Positions 29,001-36,202 of a stretch of DNA of 64,000 nucleotides are shown here, in pieces (the stretch's first letter is position 1; every line of letters starts with the position of its first letter). The stretch is from assembly GCA_027627225.1 (NCBI GenBank), contig CM051032.1:68607320-68671319 (forward strand), read 5' to 3'. Under the pieces are notes generated by a model that saw nothing but the letters and a program-made list of their open reading frames with translations, was not told the DNA's origin and did no database searches. The position numbers and the translations under genes are program-made. The DNA is from Congeria kusceri (taxonomy: Eukaryota; Mollusca; Bivalvia; Myida; Dreissenidae).

Positions 29001-32000
29001 AAATTAGTCATGTATATGCAGTTTCTGTATCTGGAGAATGCACTCACGTTTTCCATGAGGTGTCTTTGACCTTGGAGAATTTGGCGTGAAATTCTAGCAA
29101 AACACGTTTTTATCATGGAGTTGCATGTCAGAAACATGATACACATGTGTTAATGTAATGAGAAAATATTACTAAAATCTATCGTGAGCAGTCGAGACGT
29201 CATTTACAAATTAAACACATCAAACTCACAAATCGCCCGTACGTTAATAAAAATAAGTTAAACACTTACCGTACTATAATATATTTTAATCCGATCTAAA
29301 TTATCCATAAATAGAAAACCACAAGCATATTAAAATGAAACACAACAAATTGCATCATAATTCTGTACTTTCCCATTTAGGGCACACAGACACTTAAACA
29401 TGTGCATGTTTGCTGACGACACATTTTACATTTTTGATCAGTTACTCGTCGAACGGATGTCGGCTTTAAATCAAAGGCATGATTTGCGCTTTGATACTCG
29501 AACAAAGTCGTGTGCAGCTTACTAGTAAGTAAAATCGCGTAAAAAAGGATTTTGGAAGAACTCAGAATGGGTCCTGGAGTAAATGCCAAAGTGTGAATTG
29601 TAACAATGAATGTTTCAACAGTTGAATTTAATGTGTAAAGAATGAAATTAAATTGGATTTTAATGGAAATGAAAGTATTTATCAATTTGATATATTTCAA
29701 GGGCCGTTATGAAATTTGGGTTCTCACGGTAATTACCAAAGCGAAACATCAAATTAAAATAATTTCATAAAAAATGTTTTGGTGCCCAGTTACATGTGCA
29801 TTAATAACATTACATATCTCCGTGTCCAAATTGTGTTTTGTTGGAAAAACGTGCAAAATTTTACTTAATGCTAGCGACGTCATGAAATACTTGTGGAAAA
29901 CGAGCGTGTAAAGCGCGTACTATTTCCTAACGCCAGCGACGTCATGAAATACTCGTGGAAAGCGTGTGTGTACAGCTGCTGGTAAACGCTTTTGTACATG
30001 TATTATATTTACTACAACCGTGTCCTGTAACAAGATCACATTAAAAACGGACAATGTGCCGTTATGTCAATATACATGTAAGTTTTTTTTACTTAACGGC
30101 GGTTAGCGCGAGTTCGCTCGGGTTCTGGCTAAAGTGTTTTAAAATCAATTAATCGTTAAAAAAAATCGGCAAATTAGCGTTGGAAAACGTATAAAAAATT
30201 AAATACAAAATAAACATCTTTCGTTATTTGTTAAATTTTTTATTCATTTGATTTATTGTAGTTACCTCTTCCACAACTGTATACAACTATTGAAGTATCT
30301 TTGACGGTTCGGTACCAATATGAATAGTCAAACTCTGTACTTTGTAATAAAATGAATGTTTTCCAGTTTGTTTTGATGTATTTAATAAGTTTCCAGTCAC
30401 ATATTTAAGTTTTATATTAAAATACCAATGTATAGAACATTTTGATTATTTTATGAAATGGACATGTTTTCGGACCTTTCATTTCAGATGTATAGCAAAT
30501 AAAACCCAATGCATATTTATACTAGCTTTAGTTAAAATTGTTGAATTTAAATGCTATTGATAATATTTGGGGGTTATAATTACAGTTAATTTTTTTAAAT
30601 AAATACATTTGAAGTTTCTTATACAAAAACTTACAATAATTTTGCTTGAAAATATGATGGTATATTATATTAGAAGAATAATGACTATTTTGTTTTAAAC
30701 CATTTACCCGTATTATGCTTTATGTAGAGAATGGAATTTTTAAGTTATACAATAATATAATAGTACAGTTGCTTTATTTAGTTTAATTATTCAAAAATAA
30801 ATATAAAGTATGTAAAAAAATTTAAACAAATTATATAACCTATGTTTGTGCATTTTTTAAAGCACATATATTATATTGGTATATCCCCTTGCAAAAATAA
30901 GAACGCGTGCAAAAGTGCCCTTTTCAGGATTTAGCACCCTGCCCTTTTGAAATCCTGGCTGGAGCACTGAGAATGGTATCAGCACTATAAACAAGTACCT
31001 TGAGTTTCAATTTAATGTCTTTGATAGTTATTGAGAAATTCTACACATACCAAAAATGTCAAAATATGCAAAGTTTAAGTCCAAACAAGGGCAAATAACT
31101 ATGGAAATACCCTTTTGATAGTAAACAAGTATTGGAAGTTTCAAATGGATACCTTTGATAGTTTCTGAGAAATGGACCCTGACAAAAAACCAATGCAGAC
31201 GCTAACAGAGACGACAGGGCAACGACAAAAGCTTTACCTTTTTTTTCAAAATGTCGAGCTAAAAATGACCCCTTCGAAGATCAAACAGACAAGACTTAGT
31301 GTATGAAACTTGCTAATATAATATAATGTTGACTTTCTGTGATTCAAATTTTCTCCAAGCAAAATCTATCATTGAAATGCTGCATTTTCCCATAAAGTTT
31401 TAATGTGTACTTCATTCATGATATTTCAATCCCCTTGTACTAAACAACTTATAATAAATTCAGCCAAAAAACACCTCTTTTGGAGTTTTGCCGAGTCTTT
31501 TAGTGTAAAAAACGCTTATTAAAATTCGATTTTACGACCTTGCCAAAGTGTTTACTATATAAATATATAAAATTTTACTGAACTGATCATTTACCTAAAT
31601 TAACAACATGTTATAAAACTACTGTTCACACACCTGATTCCGAAAATTGTGTTAAAGGATTAAACATTTGCTCCACTGTTTGTGTCAAAATCACACGACC
31701 AACTTGATCTGAACAGGACAGAAAATGGGTCACATGTTCAAACATACGTAATTTCACCTGTTTACAGTGATTGCATAATGATTCAGGCTAGTGGATTAAT
31801 TAATATGAAGACTGTTATTGTAGTGAACGACGTATTTCTATGTGCTCCAGAAACTAAACATATTATATCACATGACAGTAATTAACTTGCATGATTAGTA
31901 CAAAAGTTACAGGACTTTCAGTCAAGGTACCCAAGATCTTTTATAGGACCGACTTGTAAATGTGCTGTCAGGTCCTTTGGTAAGACACTTCGAAATACAT

Positions 32001-32442
32001 CTGCTTGAGACTGTGACATTGCCAGCATATACTAAGAGGATATATATATTTCAATCATATATTATTCATTAATTTAACAGCAAATTTTGCACATACACAG
32101 CGAAAACTACATAAAACAGTGAGATATATCAAAACAACATTACCAAAATCACATGTTGACAGGTGCCTAACCCCACCCACTTTTTTCACAATGCAATCGT
32201 AAGAATTATAAATGAAAATCAAAATATGTAGGAGGCATATATAAACATAAAATAATGCAATTCAAACTAGACTAAGCAGGCCTGGTTTGTTACATGGATG
32301 ACACAGTATATTATATGAAACAAGTAATTATGTTCTGGATTATTTATGTTGGCAACAAAGTGCAATGACTCAATGTTGTTAACCCACCATCAGTTCGTTG
32401 AATGTCAACGTTTATTCCAACTTTCAGATGGCTCACATCCAT
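1913..32442 (-). CDS. KIF2A: Kinesin-13 (KIF2A-like) gene, 5' part: seven coding exons, motor domain outside window
   Basis: Kinesin-13 proteins are non-motile kinesins that depolymerise microtubule ends at spindles and in neurites. Here only the N-terminal region is present, read right to left. Exons are 32388-32442, 27784-27878, 23913-23999, 20687-20776, 10205-10259, 4299-4415 and 1913-2060. All have AG/GT borders and their phases (1,0,0,0,1,1,2 at exon ends) chain without a break, giving about 215 residues. From memory, human KIF2A starts with a closely similar N-terminal domain (KIQIGIYVEIKRSDG, here HLKVGINVDIQRTDG), then TVEWIENGDTKGKE (here TVEWFERGETKGKE), IDLESIFSLNP (here IEADAIFSLNP), NRVVGSARAR (here NRVGSARSR) and the neck RRKSNCVKEVE, which is identical. 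Introns are 3.7-10.4 kb except two of 2-3.8 kb. The remaining exons must lie below position 1. The join is an inference from phase and homology, without transcript data. Confidence 0.92.
2748..2915. repeat. Short tandem repeat, unit about 14 bp (ttaccattagtatt)
   Basis: About 12 imperfect copies of 'ttaccatt(a/c)gtatt' in a row, inside the foldback element. Confidence 0.85.
3225..3600. repeat. Dispersed repeat with two 180-bp tandem units
   Basis: Both units contain 'attaggtcaaggtcaa', 'ggttgggtgatatgg' and 'agtgttgtagtaagcggtgt'. They end in 'cggacagaaggacggacgga', a widespread bivalve repeat signature. Confidence 0.7.
3845..4255. repeat. Dispersed repeat copy A (empty site for the 810-bp element)
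   Basis: Matches 7195-8330 from 'ttcatacaaa' through 'ttttccatgatacaatc', 'aaaatagaacactgatatcc' and 'catcattacgctcttgattt' to 'gtacaaa.cctg'. This copy lacks the insertion present in the other. Confidence 0.8.
4299..4415 (-). CDS. KIF2A: KIF2A coding exon 6
   Basis: Acceptor gcgtatttcag|TTGGTT, donor GTGGCAG|GTTTGT; phase 1 at both ends. It encodes (V)GSARSRQSYAARPPATQQ, then NGQNGQADPAEVKKPGIPVA, a Gln/Pro/Gly-rich linker like the one ahead of the kinesin-13 neck. It is markedly GC-rich relative to its surroundings, as expected for an exon. A 411-bp dispersed repeat ends about 45 bases from its donor side. Confidence 0.88.
4440..5385. other. Intron sequence, nothing recognised
   Basis: AT-rich intron of KIF2A between exon 6 and the transposase remnant. 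No repeat partner or exon seen. Confidence 0.5.
5390..5692 (+). pseudogene. Tc1/mariner transposase remnant (C-terminal part)
   Basis: Plus-strand reading gives NPRPHTARITPQYL from about 5400, then WPSMSPDMNPIEHLWDELGQ from about 5472 after a frame change. This is the hallmark of the last catalytic block of Tc1-type DDE transposases, which cut and paste DNA at TA sites. A tail LVEEWRRLPNAIVSKYVRSM follows. It is broken by in-frame stops (TAG near 5467, TGA near 5542) and a frameshift, and lacks the N-terminal DNA-binding half. It is opposite in strand to KIF2A and clearly dead. Confidence 0.85.
5693..7190. other. Intron sequence with a poly-G run, otherwise nothing recognised
   Basis: A G-run lies at about 5835-5850. 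The rest is AT-rich sequence without repeat partners that I could find. Confidence 0.45.
7195..8330. repeat. Dispersed repeat copy B, split by an inserted element
   Basis: Same segment as 3845-4255, interrupted after 'ccaaacatac' by the 810-bp element at 7290-8099 and resuming with 'agttaaaatagaacactgat'. Confidence 0.8.
7290..8099. mobile_element. 810-bp TIR element rich in CACGAT/ATCGTG words, TA target duplication
   Basis: Ends are inverted: ATGCTAGGTTCCCACTATC at the left and the complement of ATGCTCGGTTCCCACTATC at the right. TA flanks both sides (7288-7289, 8100-8101), and copy A at 3845-4255 shows the site without insertion. The interior has no ORF of note but is dense in 'cgatc', 'cacgat' and 'gatcgtg' words. 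Confidence 0.8.
8394..8660. mobile_element. MITE with CCTGGGG termini
   Basis: Left end CCTGGGGTCGTTTTCCAGAA; right end is the complement of CCTGGGGCCATCTTCCAGAA, both continuing into ACATCT(T/A)AAGT. About 267 bp, no ORF. Confidence 0.75.
8661..8963. other. Intron sequence, nothing recognised
   Basis: A plus-strand open frame of 103 codons runs through 8599-8910, but it starts inside the MITE and shows no recognisable domain. Confidence 0.4.
8964..10157. mobile_element. 1.2-kb TIR element flanked by TAA, PIF/Harbinger-like
   Basis: Inverted ends GGCCGCTTTCCATATG and the complement of GGCCGCTTTTCTATATG, flanked on both sides by TAA (8961-8963, 10158-10160). A 3-bp TWA duplication is typical of PIF/Harbinger. 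No transposase is visible. A different MITE (9259-9522) sits inside it. Superfamily is inferred from the target site only. Confidence 0.65.
9259..9522. mobile_element. Double-hairpin MITE, copy 1
   Basis: Ends 'gagg(t)gcgtcgtgggaaaa' and its complement. Two internal hairpins of 'gtcgtcccggattagcctgt' facing 'acaggctaatccgggacgac'. Nearly full-length; sister copies at 21415, 33171, 46652 and 55627, with derivatives at 16620 and 48859. Confidence 0.9.
10205..10259 (-). CDS. KIF2A: KIF2A coding exon 5
   Basis: Acceptor atatgttgcag|AGTAAC, donor AACAGAG|GTAAGC. It encodes SNRVSAANAQETPRLSNR plus one base (phase 1). The following exon completes a Val codon to give SNRVGSAR, matching human DNRVVGSAR. 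It lies 47 bases beyond the right end of the TIR element at 8964-10157. Confidence 0.82.
10265..11080. other. Intron sequence, nothing recognised
   Basis: AT-rich intron 4 of KIF2A without repeat or exon signals that I recognise. Confidence 0.45.
11085..11215. repeat. Short dispersed repeat shared with 26335-26430
   Basis: Both have 'aaaactgaga(a/g)(t/g)ctgagcaagcc' and 'gggcttgtgctaat.t.gatca'. Confidence 0.6.
11575..12115. repeat. Dispersed repeat with three units of about 150-180 bp
   Basis: Units near 11580, 11750 and 11890 share 'ctctaagtgtgaccttgacc', 'cacaggtcttg' and 'gtgaacatttgt.gcaagtta'. The segment ends in 'agacagacgcacaca' and 'cacgcacagacgcac'. Confidence 0.75.
12364..13866. 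repeat. Minisatellite, 16-bp unit (ggctaatgtttgggat)
   Basis: About 90 head-to-tail units with variants such as 'gagatggcttatgttt' and 'gatagcttatatttg'. Order is near-perfect from 12470 to 13480 and decays toward both edges. Lies in KIF2A intron 4. The long ORF over 13218-13496 is a consequence of the repeat. Confidence 0.97.
14072..14990. repeat. 0.9-kb dispersed repeat of 185-bp units (copy 2)
   Basis: Collinear with 354-1256, beginning 'aactagaattgt.acatgagtgac' and ending with the same 'tatttgaatatgtcaagcct'. Confidence 0.8.
14991..15479. other. Intron sequence, nothing recognised
   Basis: No repeat partner, exon or RNA gene seen. Confidence 0.45.
15480..15757 (-). mobile_element. tRNA-derived SINE (copy 1, antisense)
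   Basis: Minus strand opens with a tRNA-like head: A box TAGCTCAGTTGGTAGAGCG and B box GTGAGTTCGAGCCCC. A body shared with 50328-50638 follows ('cacataacttgtgtgggga', 'gtcatgaaat.atttct'). A tRNA-derived SINE depends on LINE machinery for movement. It is not a functional tRNA, since the head has no closed acceptor stem. Confidence 0.88.
15893..16489. mobile_element. AT-rich TIR element with GAATATTCG palindromes (copy 1)
   Basis: Left end TAGGGATGGCAAAAC, right end complement of TAGGGATGCCATCGAATACC. Subterminal 'cgaatattcgaatattcg'. A second full copy is at 42180-42933 and a single left end at about 58051. The TAGGGATG start resembles hAT-type ends, but I could not find an 8-bp target duplication. 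Confidence 0.7.
16620..16664. mobile_element. Fragment of the double-hairpin MITE
   Basis: 'gaggcgtgtcgt' joined to 'cagtccgcacaggcta'; the rest of the element is gone. Confidence 0.7.
16665..17462. other. Intron sequence, nothing recognised
   Basis: A donor-like 'gggGTAAGTG' occurs on the minus strand near 17261, but no kinesin-like coding precedes it. Confidence 0.4.
17463..18473. mobile_element. 1-kb TIR element (aaaataaaatattgtttg ends)
   Basis: Left 'aaaataaaatattgtttgtt' followed by 'ttccctcccgcgacc' is mirrored at 18420-18470 by its complement. A third, inverted copy of the arm lies at about 17555-17580. No ORF. Confidence 0.7.
18811..19058. repeat. Tandem duplication, 124-bp unit
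   Basis: Units 18811-18934 and 18935-19058 both run from 'cctaatcaag' through 'gcaaatgcagtgact.ggaa' to 'aatgtccactggtg', nearly identical. The unit includes the left end of the TIR element 18850-19398 plus about 40 bases of flank. Confidence 0.9.
18850..19398. mobile_element. TIR element with duplicated left end
   Basis: Left GCAAATGCAGTGACTGGGAA (again at about 18975, with one change) faces the complement of CATTTGCAGTGACTGGGAAA at 19380-19399. Confidence 0.65.
19520..19879 (+). repeat. Poly-T-led interspersed repeat (copy 1)
   Basis: Begins in T-run plus 'ttcacctta', has 'aaaggtggcggggcccttca' and ends 'ggccccaaattggccctaaa' plus A-run. Copies at 21111, 28167 and 41400, all in the same orientation. 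Confidence 0.85.
20687..20776 (-). CDS. KIF2A: KIF2A coding exon 4 (two in-phase donors)
   Basis: The acceptor is a good pyrimidine tract (cttttccgcacacag|AGTCAG). The 30 residues run SQNDDVEYTNGSVSPVDQVP then PAGGKGRGKK, and the end donor is AAAAAG|GTCTTT. An internal donor GGCAGC|GTAAGC at 20739-20740 matches the consensus better and would give a 12-residue version, also phase 0. The longer form is preferred because its Lys-rich end resembles the KNRRTVAS region of human KIF2A. The reading frame stays open beyond both borders, so frame alone does not settle them. Confidence 0.75.
21111..21376 (+). repeat. Poly-T-led interspersed repeat (copy 2)
   Basis: Same start and end as 19520-19879, with about 100 bases missing from the middle. 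Confidence 0.85.
21415..21675. mobile_element. Double-hairpin MITE, copy 2
   Basis: Same ends and paired 'cagtccacacaggctaat' and 'gactgcacaggctgatcc' hairpins as at 9259-9522. Confidence 0.88.
21676..22836. other. Intron sequence, nothing recognised
   Basis: Intron 3 of KIF2A. Three short 'cccattcaccagttta' repeats near 22655-22690; otherwise featureless to my eye. Confidence 0.4.
22837..23090. mobile_element. MITE with AGGCCCCAAAAAAT ends
   Basis: Left AGGCCCCAAAAAATAAATTG and right complement of AGGCCCCAAAAAATAGTTTA, continuing into '(t)tttaggcaac' against 'tttgggcaac'. No ORF. Confidence 0.75.
23402..23710. mobile_element. MITE with GTAGGGAAAGATCTAG ends
   Basis: Inverted GTAGGGAAAGATCTAG at both ends, inner 'gcagggtgcagcaccctgct'. 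It shares the 'agcagggtgcagc' motif with the larger element at 28656-30969. Confidence 0.75.
23913..23999 (-). CDS. KIF2A: KIF2A coding exon 3
   Basis: 87 bases, phase 0 at both ends: acceptor acatttcag|ATTGAAGCA, donor CACAG|GTAGGC. It encodes IEADAIFSLNPHLMQENHKP and then GSRDTHSSQ, aligning with human IDLESIFSLNPDLVPDEE. The acceptor next to the exon has a poor pyrimidine tract, because the upstream sequence (24000-24887) is a tandem array of copies of this same acceptor and exon start. The better pyrimidine tract lies beyond the outermost copy, around 24888-24910. The choice of this acceptor rests on frame: the entries I followed from array copies all reach a stop. Confidence 0.87.
24000..24887 (-). 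repeat. Tandem array of 16 copies of the KIF2A exon-3 acceptor and 5' exon sequence
   Basis: Sixteen head-to-tail units of 52-63 bp, mostly 53 or 57. They start at 24000, 24053, 24106, 24163, 24220, 24277, 24334, 24390, 24447, 24500, 24553, 24606, 24659, 24711, 24768 and 24825. On the minus strand each unit reads as a splice acceptor (acatttcag, twice acatttaag) followed by the first bases of KIF2A exon 3 (ATTGAGGCAGAT..GCAATATTCAGTTTGAACC). The 57-bp units carry an extra CTAT or CCAT after GAT. The array total is 888 bp. The exon itself (23913-23999) carries the 17th copy, and a partial copy of the acceptor with a better pyrimidine tract follows at 24888. Open reading frames through the array are by-products of the 57-bp period. 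Confidence 0.95.
24911..26038. other. Intron sequence, nothing recognised
   Basis: Intron 2 of KIF2A on the acceptor side of exon 3, upstream in transcript sense. No exon or repeat pair found. Confidence 0.45.
26039..26276. mobile_element. MITE with AGGCC and GTTTCTGGTCTCC arms
   Basis: Left 'gtttctggtctcctgccc' faces the complement of 'gtttctggtctcccgaccc', with AGGCC at both extremes. Confidence 0.7.
26335..26430. repeat. Short dispersed repeat shared with 11085-11215
   Basis: 'aaaactgagaggctgagcaa' and 'gggcttgtgctaatcttgat'. Confidence 0.6.
26550..27578. mobile_element. 1-kb TIR element (ccaatgccaaatat ends)
   Basis: Left arm contains 'cccaatgccaaatatggttt' and 'atttttcccaattgg'; the right arm is its complement at about 27510-27575. 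A related sequence is at 39640-39955. Confidence 0.7.
27784..27878 (-). CDS. KIF2A: KIF2A coding exon 2
   Basis: Acceptor taacttgcag|GA and donor GAG|GTGAGT. It encodes GRIHSAVISGVNNEAKSV followed by TVEWFERGETKGKE, the second half of the small N-terminal domain conserved in kinesin-13. It enters in phase 1 and ends in phase 0, which fits exons 1 and 3. Confidence 0.93.
28167..28550 (+). repeat. Poly-T-led interspersed repeat (copy 3)
   Basis: Same family as 19520-19879. Flanked by 'agacag' on the left and 'tgacag' on the right, a possible short target duplication. Confidence 0.85.
28656..30969. mobile_element. 2.3-kb non-autonomous TIR element with 5-bp target duplication AGAAT
   Basis: Ends CAGTGCTCCAGC and its complement, flanked by AGAAT at 28651-28655 and 30970-30974. 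The neighbouring repeat unit near 28100 shows the uninterrupted site. Inside are an imperfect tandem pair around 29870-29990 ('agcgacgtcatgaaatactt') and long AT-rich sequence, but no transposase. CAGTG ends with a 5-bp duplication would suit some hAT-related groups; this is only a suggestion. Confidence 0.75.
31291..32387. other. KIF2A intron 1, nothing recognised
   Basis: AT-rich sequence without repeat partners or exon signals that I recognise. Confidence 0.4.
32388..32442 (-). CDS. KIF2A: KIF2A coding exon 1 (start codon)
   Basis: Translates to MDVSHLKVGINVDIQRTD plus the first base of a Gly codon, matching the extreme N-terminus of KIF2A. The donor reads GATG|GTGGGT. A splice-acceptor-like ttgttgcag ends two bases before the ATG, so the 5' UTR may sit on a separate exon. 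A possible leader exon ends at about 32587 on this strand, with donor TTTGA|GTAAGC. That leader exon is only a guess. Confidence 0.88.
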
Positions 32443-33170
32443 GACTGCAACAATTTTTCACACAATGTTAATAGGTTAATCATAAACAATTGGTTCTACA
32501 TAAAATAAATATCTTCATTCTGATCTTCCAAGCGCCGTTAGTAATTTTGAAAACTGTCACTACGCATGTACGGAAATGCGGCTTACTCAAAGGCTCGGAA
32601 TGGTTCGTCACGCGAACTGAAATCCGATTCGAACTACAATGAAAATTTACACGCTTGTGAAATTCAATGTGTAATGCATTAATTACATAATCATTTATTA
32701 CATAAAATTGTATACTTGTCCTGCATTGTCGATGTACATAAGTAAGAAATAGGTCCTGTGTACAACATATCGTTTAACAACTACGGTTTAAAGAACCTGT
32801 TTCTTACGGACATACCTACCTGCACCTGGGACTCAAAAAGAATAGAATCCGGCGGTATTTATTTATTTATTTTTTTATGATTATTTTTTTACACATACTT
32901 ATAATTTTATAAGTTTCTACACACAACAAATGACTAAAGTAGGGTATTATATGGTATCCCAAACATCGGTTTAGTTGGTTTTAAATTTGTATTATTATAT
33001 TATAAATTATATTAAGCCGAGCATATGGTGTGACGGCCTCATATTTCATACTTAACGTATAAATTGACTGCAGCGCTTTTAAAGCGGAATTTTCAAAATG
33101 AAATTTAACTAAAATCTCACAACCCCTATCAGTAGACGTCCTGGAACTGCAAACGCTAGATACATACAAA
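32443..33170. other. Upstream region of KIF2A
   Basis: Holds the expected 5' UTR and promoter. A locally CpG-richer patch at about 32525-32640 includes the donor-like TTTGA|GTAAGC on the minus strand. I cannot place a transcription start. Confidence 0.35.
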
Positions 33171-33339
33171 GCGTGTCGTAAAGTGTTGTCCTGAACCAGC
33201 ATGTGCTGGCTTTATGTTTAGAATATGATTCCTTCATACAGAAATACAACAAAAGCGGATAGTGTCGTCCCGGACAGGCTGATCCGGGACGACACTTTAC
33301 GCACTAGCATTAAGCCCGGTTTTCCACGACACGCCTCAT
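33171..33339. mobile_element. Double-hairpin MITE, shortened copy 3
   Basis: Keeps both ends ('gcgtgtcgtaaagtg' and 'cacgacacgcctcat') and the second hairpin; the left hairpin is largely deleted. Confidence 0.85.
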
Positions 33340-33414
33340 ATATGCATTTAATTTTATATAAAAAAGTACGAATGTTTACAGAAAACGATTAAATGCCAAT
33401 ATAGCTTCTGGCTG

Positions 33415-33770
33415 CAATGTGTGCGTGTGTTTTGAAGTGTATGAGGTCCTTCTGTGCTGGAGCTGTATTATGTGAGGACAAGAAGTGTGTCCCAGAACAC
33501 CTACCCAATTTAACTATTGTAGACACTTGTTGGGGCGAATTTATGAATCATAGCTGCTATTTCAAGCTATGAATTTTTACTGAAAGATCATTTAATTTTG
33601 GTGTGGTCTTGTGTTGTTGGGGGGGGGGGGAGCTGGAGTACCCGGAGGAAACCCAACCTGGTATGGTGACCATGTACTAACCAAAACTCACGTGCGCTGT
33701 GACATGGAATTGTACCCCGATTGCCGCGGTGAGAAGCGAGTGTACCTACCATTGCTTCTGGCTGCCACAT
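33415..33770 (-). mobile_element. tRNA-derived SINE of a second family (copy 1, antisense)
   Basis: The segment 'gattgccgcggtgagaagcg' and the upstream 'gctggagctgtattatgtga', 'tttatgaatcatagctgcta' match 59625-59970. A G-run lies at about 33618-33631. The tRNA-like head is more decayed than in the other copy. Confidence 0.55.
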
Positions 33771-33779
33771 CAAAACGAC

Positions 33780-34808
33780 ACGACGCTTTTTTTGTACAAA
33801 AATTCAAACAAAGACATTTCAGCGTAAGAAAACTGGTTTCAGTTTTTAATGTTTGACAAACGGAACAGTTACGGTTGCAGTCAATGTTGTATGAAATAGC
33901 AACAGTAGTCTATAGATCGTATTTAAGCAGCAGTCCAAAAATATGTTAATAACAATAAAACTTTGCAGAAATCGTTTCTTATGGACATCTTAAAGATCAA
34001 AATACAAAAAAAAACGCATTGAAATCGGTAAAATGATAACAATTTGGTAACGTTTTATAGTAAAATTATCTGTATGCCATAGTAGGTGATGCCTCTGGAG
34101 TAAATAAGCATGCACATTAAAATTGCATATTTCGTTCGTACCAAGCGTTTTCGAACGTAGGCATTGTAAAATGCCTTTTTGTAAATAACAAACAATTTTC
34201 AGTCGAAAAAACGTGATTAAAATTCATTAGAACTGATGCCAATTTAAGATGTATTGAATTATGTTGTATGGACTGCGGCTTTAAAGCGTATCATGATAAT
34301 GTTTGCCTCGTTTAGTAAGTATTTTTGCAATAATTACCTCATTTATTACATACCGCTTAGGATCATTTGCATAATTATTAATATATACATATCCCATTTA
34401 CATTTTGAGGTGTAGTTTGGGTTATAATAGAAGTGTTATATGTATATAAATGTGCTATAAATATGTAATATTTATACAGGTTATTTTATACTAACAACAG
34501 ACTTTACCTGATTGGCGTTAGTTTTTTCTTCGCCCTTGCCCCTTTAAAATCGTTTCAAACATTGGCAGCAATTACATGGTACGTTCGTTTTGAATGCAGT
34601 CATTTTCATGGCGTTATTTTTTACTGACAATCGTATAAGAATTATATAGATAAAACGTTTACAGTCCGAGTTCTGCATTCTTAAATATGGGCGGATGGTC
34701 TAATTAATATCATATCCTTCGAGTTTCATTTCTTCTTGTTCTTGTGCATAATAGTTTCTATGATAAAATCGCGTTTATACCGTTCATGTTTCTTTATTTG
34801 GTAAAAGC
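33780..34808. other. Intergenic sequence, nothing recognised
   Basis: Between the divergent KIF2A and GAREM genes; AT-rich, no ORF with recognisable domain. Confidence 0.4.
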
Positions 34809-35494
34809 CCTGTCACACTAGGGCCGCGTTCTCACGGCGATCCCACGGCGTCCAAGAAAAATGCAGAACGCCGAGGTGCGCGCAATACGATCGCAAGCAT
34901 CGCCGCAGAAATGTAGTGGCATCGCCATTAGACGCGTTGGGATCGCAGAACGCCGAGCGACGGCGCGCACTTTGAGCACGCACAAAACAAACGCCGTAGC
35001 TCGGCGTTCTGATAAGAGAGCATTGGGGTCGCCGTAGGGGCGCTACAGCAGCGCACTTAGGTTTCCTACAACGCCACAGGAGCTCCGCGGGCGCGCTCAA
35101 AGGTCGCAGTGCGCTGTGGTTGTCGGTGGCGCTTGCACGGAGATTGTACTGCGTCTCTACCGCGCTTCTACGGCGCTTATACGGAGTGTTATTTATTTGA
35201 CTGCGCTCTTACAACGACTGTACGGAGCTGTCACGGCAATCATTGCACTCCCAGGGCCCTTCTACCGCGTCCATCGGCGTTTGCATGACAAAAACGAACA
35301 AAAACGTCTTCAACACGCCGTCAGCGCAGTGTGAGCGCCGTGAAAGCGCAGTGCACTCCTTGGTCGCTGTAAAGACGCCGTGACATCTCCATATTCACGA
35401 AAAATATCAGATTTGTCTTGCGATCTCACGGCGGTCTGGAAAATTAAACATCGCCGTGCCAACACAGTGGAAACGCGGCATAGTGTGACTGGGG
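34809..35494. mobile_element. GC-rich TIR element (GTCACACTA ends)
   Basis: Left 'ctgtcacactagggccgcgtt', 'ctcacggcgat' face the complement of 'cagtcacactatgccgcgttt', 'cacggcgat'. The 0.7-kb interior is unusually CpG-rich and built of degenerate words such as 'cgcttctacggcgc', which creates several spurious ORFs on both strands. No transposase. Confidence 0.8.
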
Positions 35495-36066
35495 TATAAC
35501 GCATTTAATAAAGCAAGGTAGCTAACCTCTACGACGTCAGAATAGTTAAATCTATGGAGTTGTTGTTCTTGAATACGGACATTAATTATTTCACATACTT
35601 TCACTTACTATAGAAACTTACGTTTATGTTTCATACTTGGGTGAGTCCTCAATTTAAACGTTCTTATCTAACATGTTAGTTAGAGATTGATAGTTTTGAC
35701 AATGTGTAAAGAAACGATTGAAGTGTTCTACCACACATGTTAACCTATGCTGTTTTAGGCCTATTCGATACTCCCGATAGTCTAAAAATAGTATGTTCAC
35801 TATTATTATATATATGGCTGTATAACCAATATTACGTGCTTACTGTTTTATTATAATTATGGTGTCAGATAGTGTAGACGCTAGCTTTCTTTCTGGGGGA
35901 AATGAGGTCATTTCGTATACATATACATGTGCATATGTATAATTATTATACGTATGCAGGAACGGTTTGATGGGTTTATTGTTGTATTTCAATGTCTGTT
36001 TCTTTCACATCTTCATTGAGTATATACCGCATATCACCCTGAATCAATAAGCAAGCTACATATGTT

Positions 36067-36180
36067 GCGCATCCGTGGTCTAGTGGTAACGCACTGGGTT
36101 CACAACCCAAGAGTCGAAGGTTCCCAGCTATACCCTAACCAACTATCTGATCGTGCGACGTTAAACCCTATAGGTTAACA
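36067..36180 (+). mobile_element. tRNA-derived SINE fragment (third family)
   Basis: tRNA-like head with A box TGGTCTAGTGGTAACGC, anticodon-like hairpin gggttcacaaccc and a B-box-like stretch, then 'gcgacgttaaaccctat', a tail I associate with molluscan SINEs. No closing acceptor stem, so not a tRNA gene. Confidence 0.7.
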
Positions 36181-36202
36181 CACACCATTAACTACAGTTG
36201 TA

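Larger units (their letters stand above)
27905..31290. repeat. Dispersed bivalve-type repeat split by two insertions
   Basis: Units share 'caagta(c/t)(c/t)ttgagtttca' and 'gggcaata', ending in 'gacgctaacagagacgacag'. They are interrupted by the poly-T-led repeat at 28167-28550 and the 2.3-kb element at 28656-30969. Lies in KIF2A intron 1. Confidence 0.7.

Noticed and set aside
34813..35604. Cluster of Arg/Ala/Leu-rich frames on both strands
   Set aside because: They arise from the CpG-rich interior of a TIR element; no domain.
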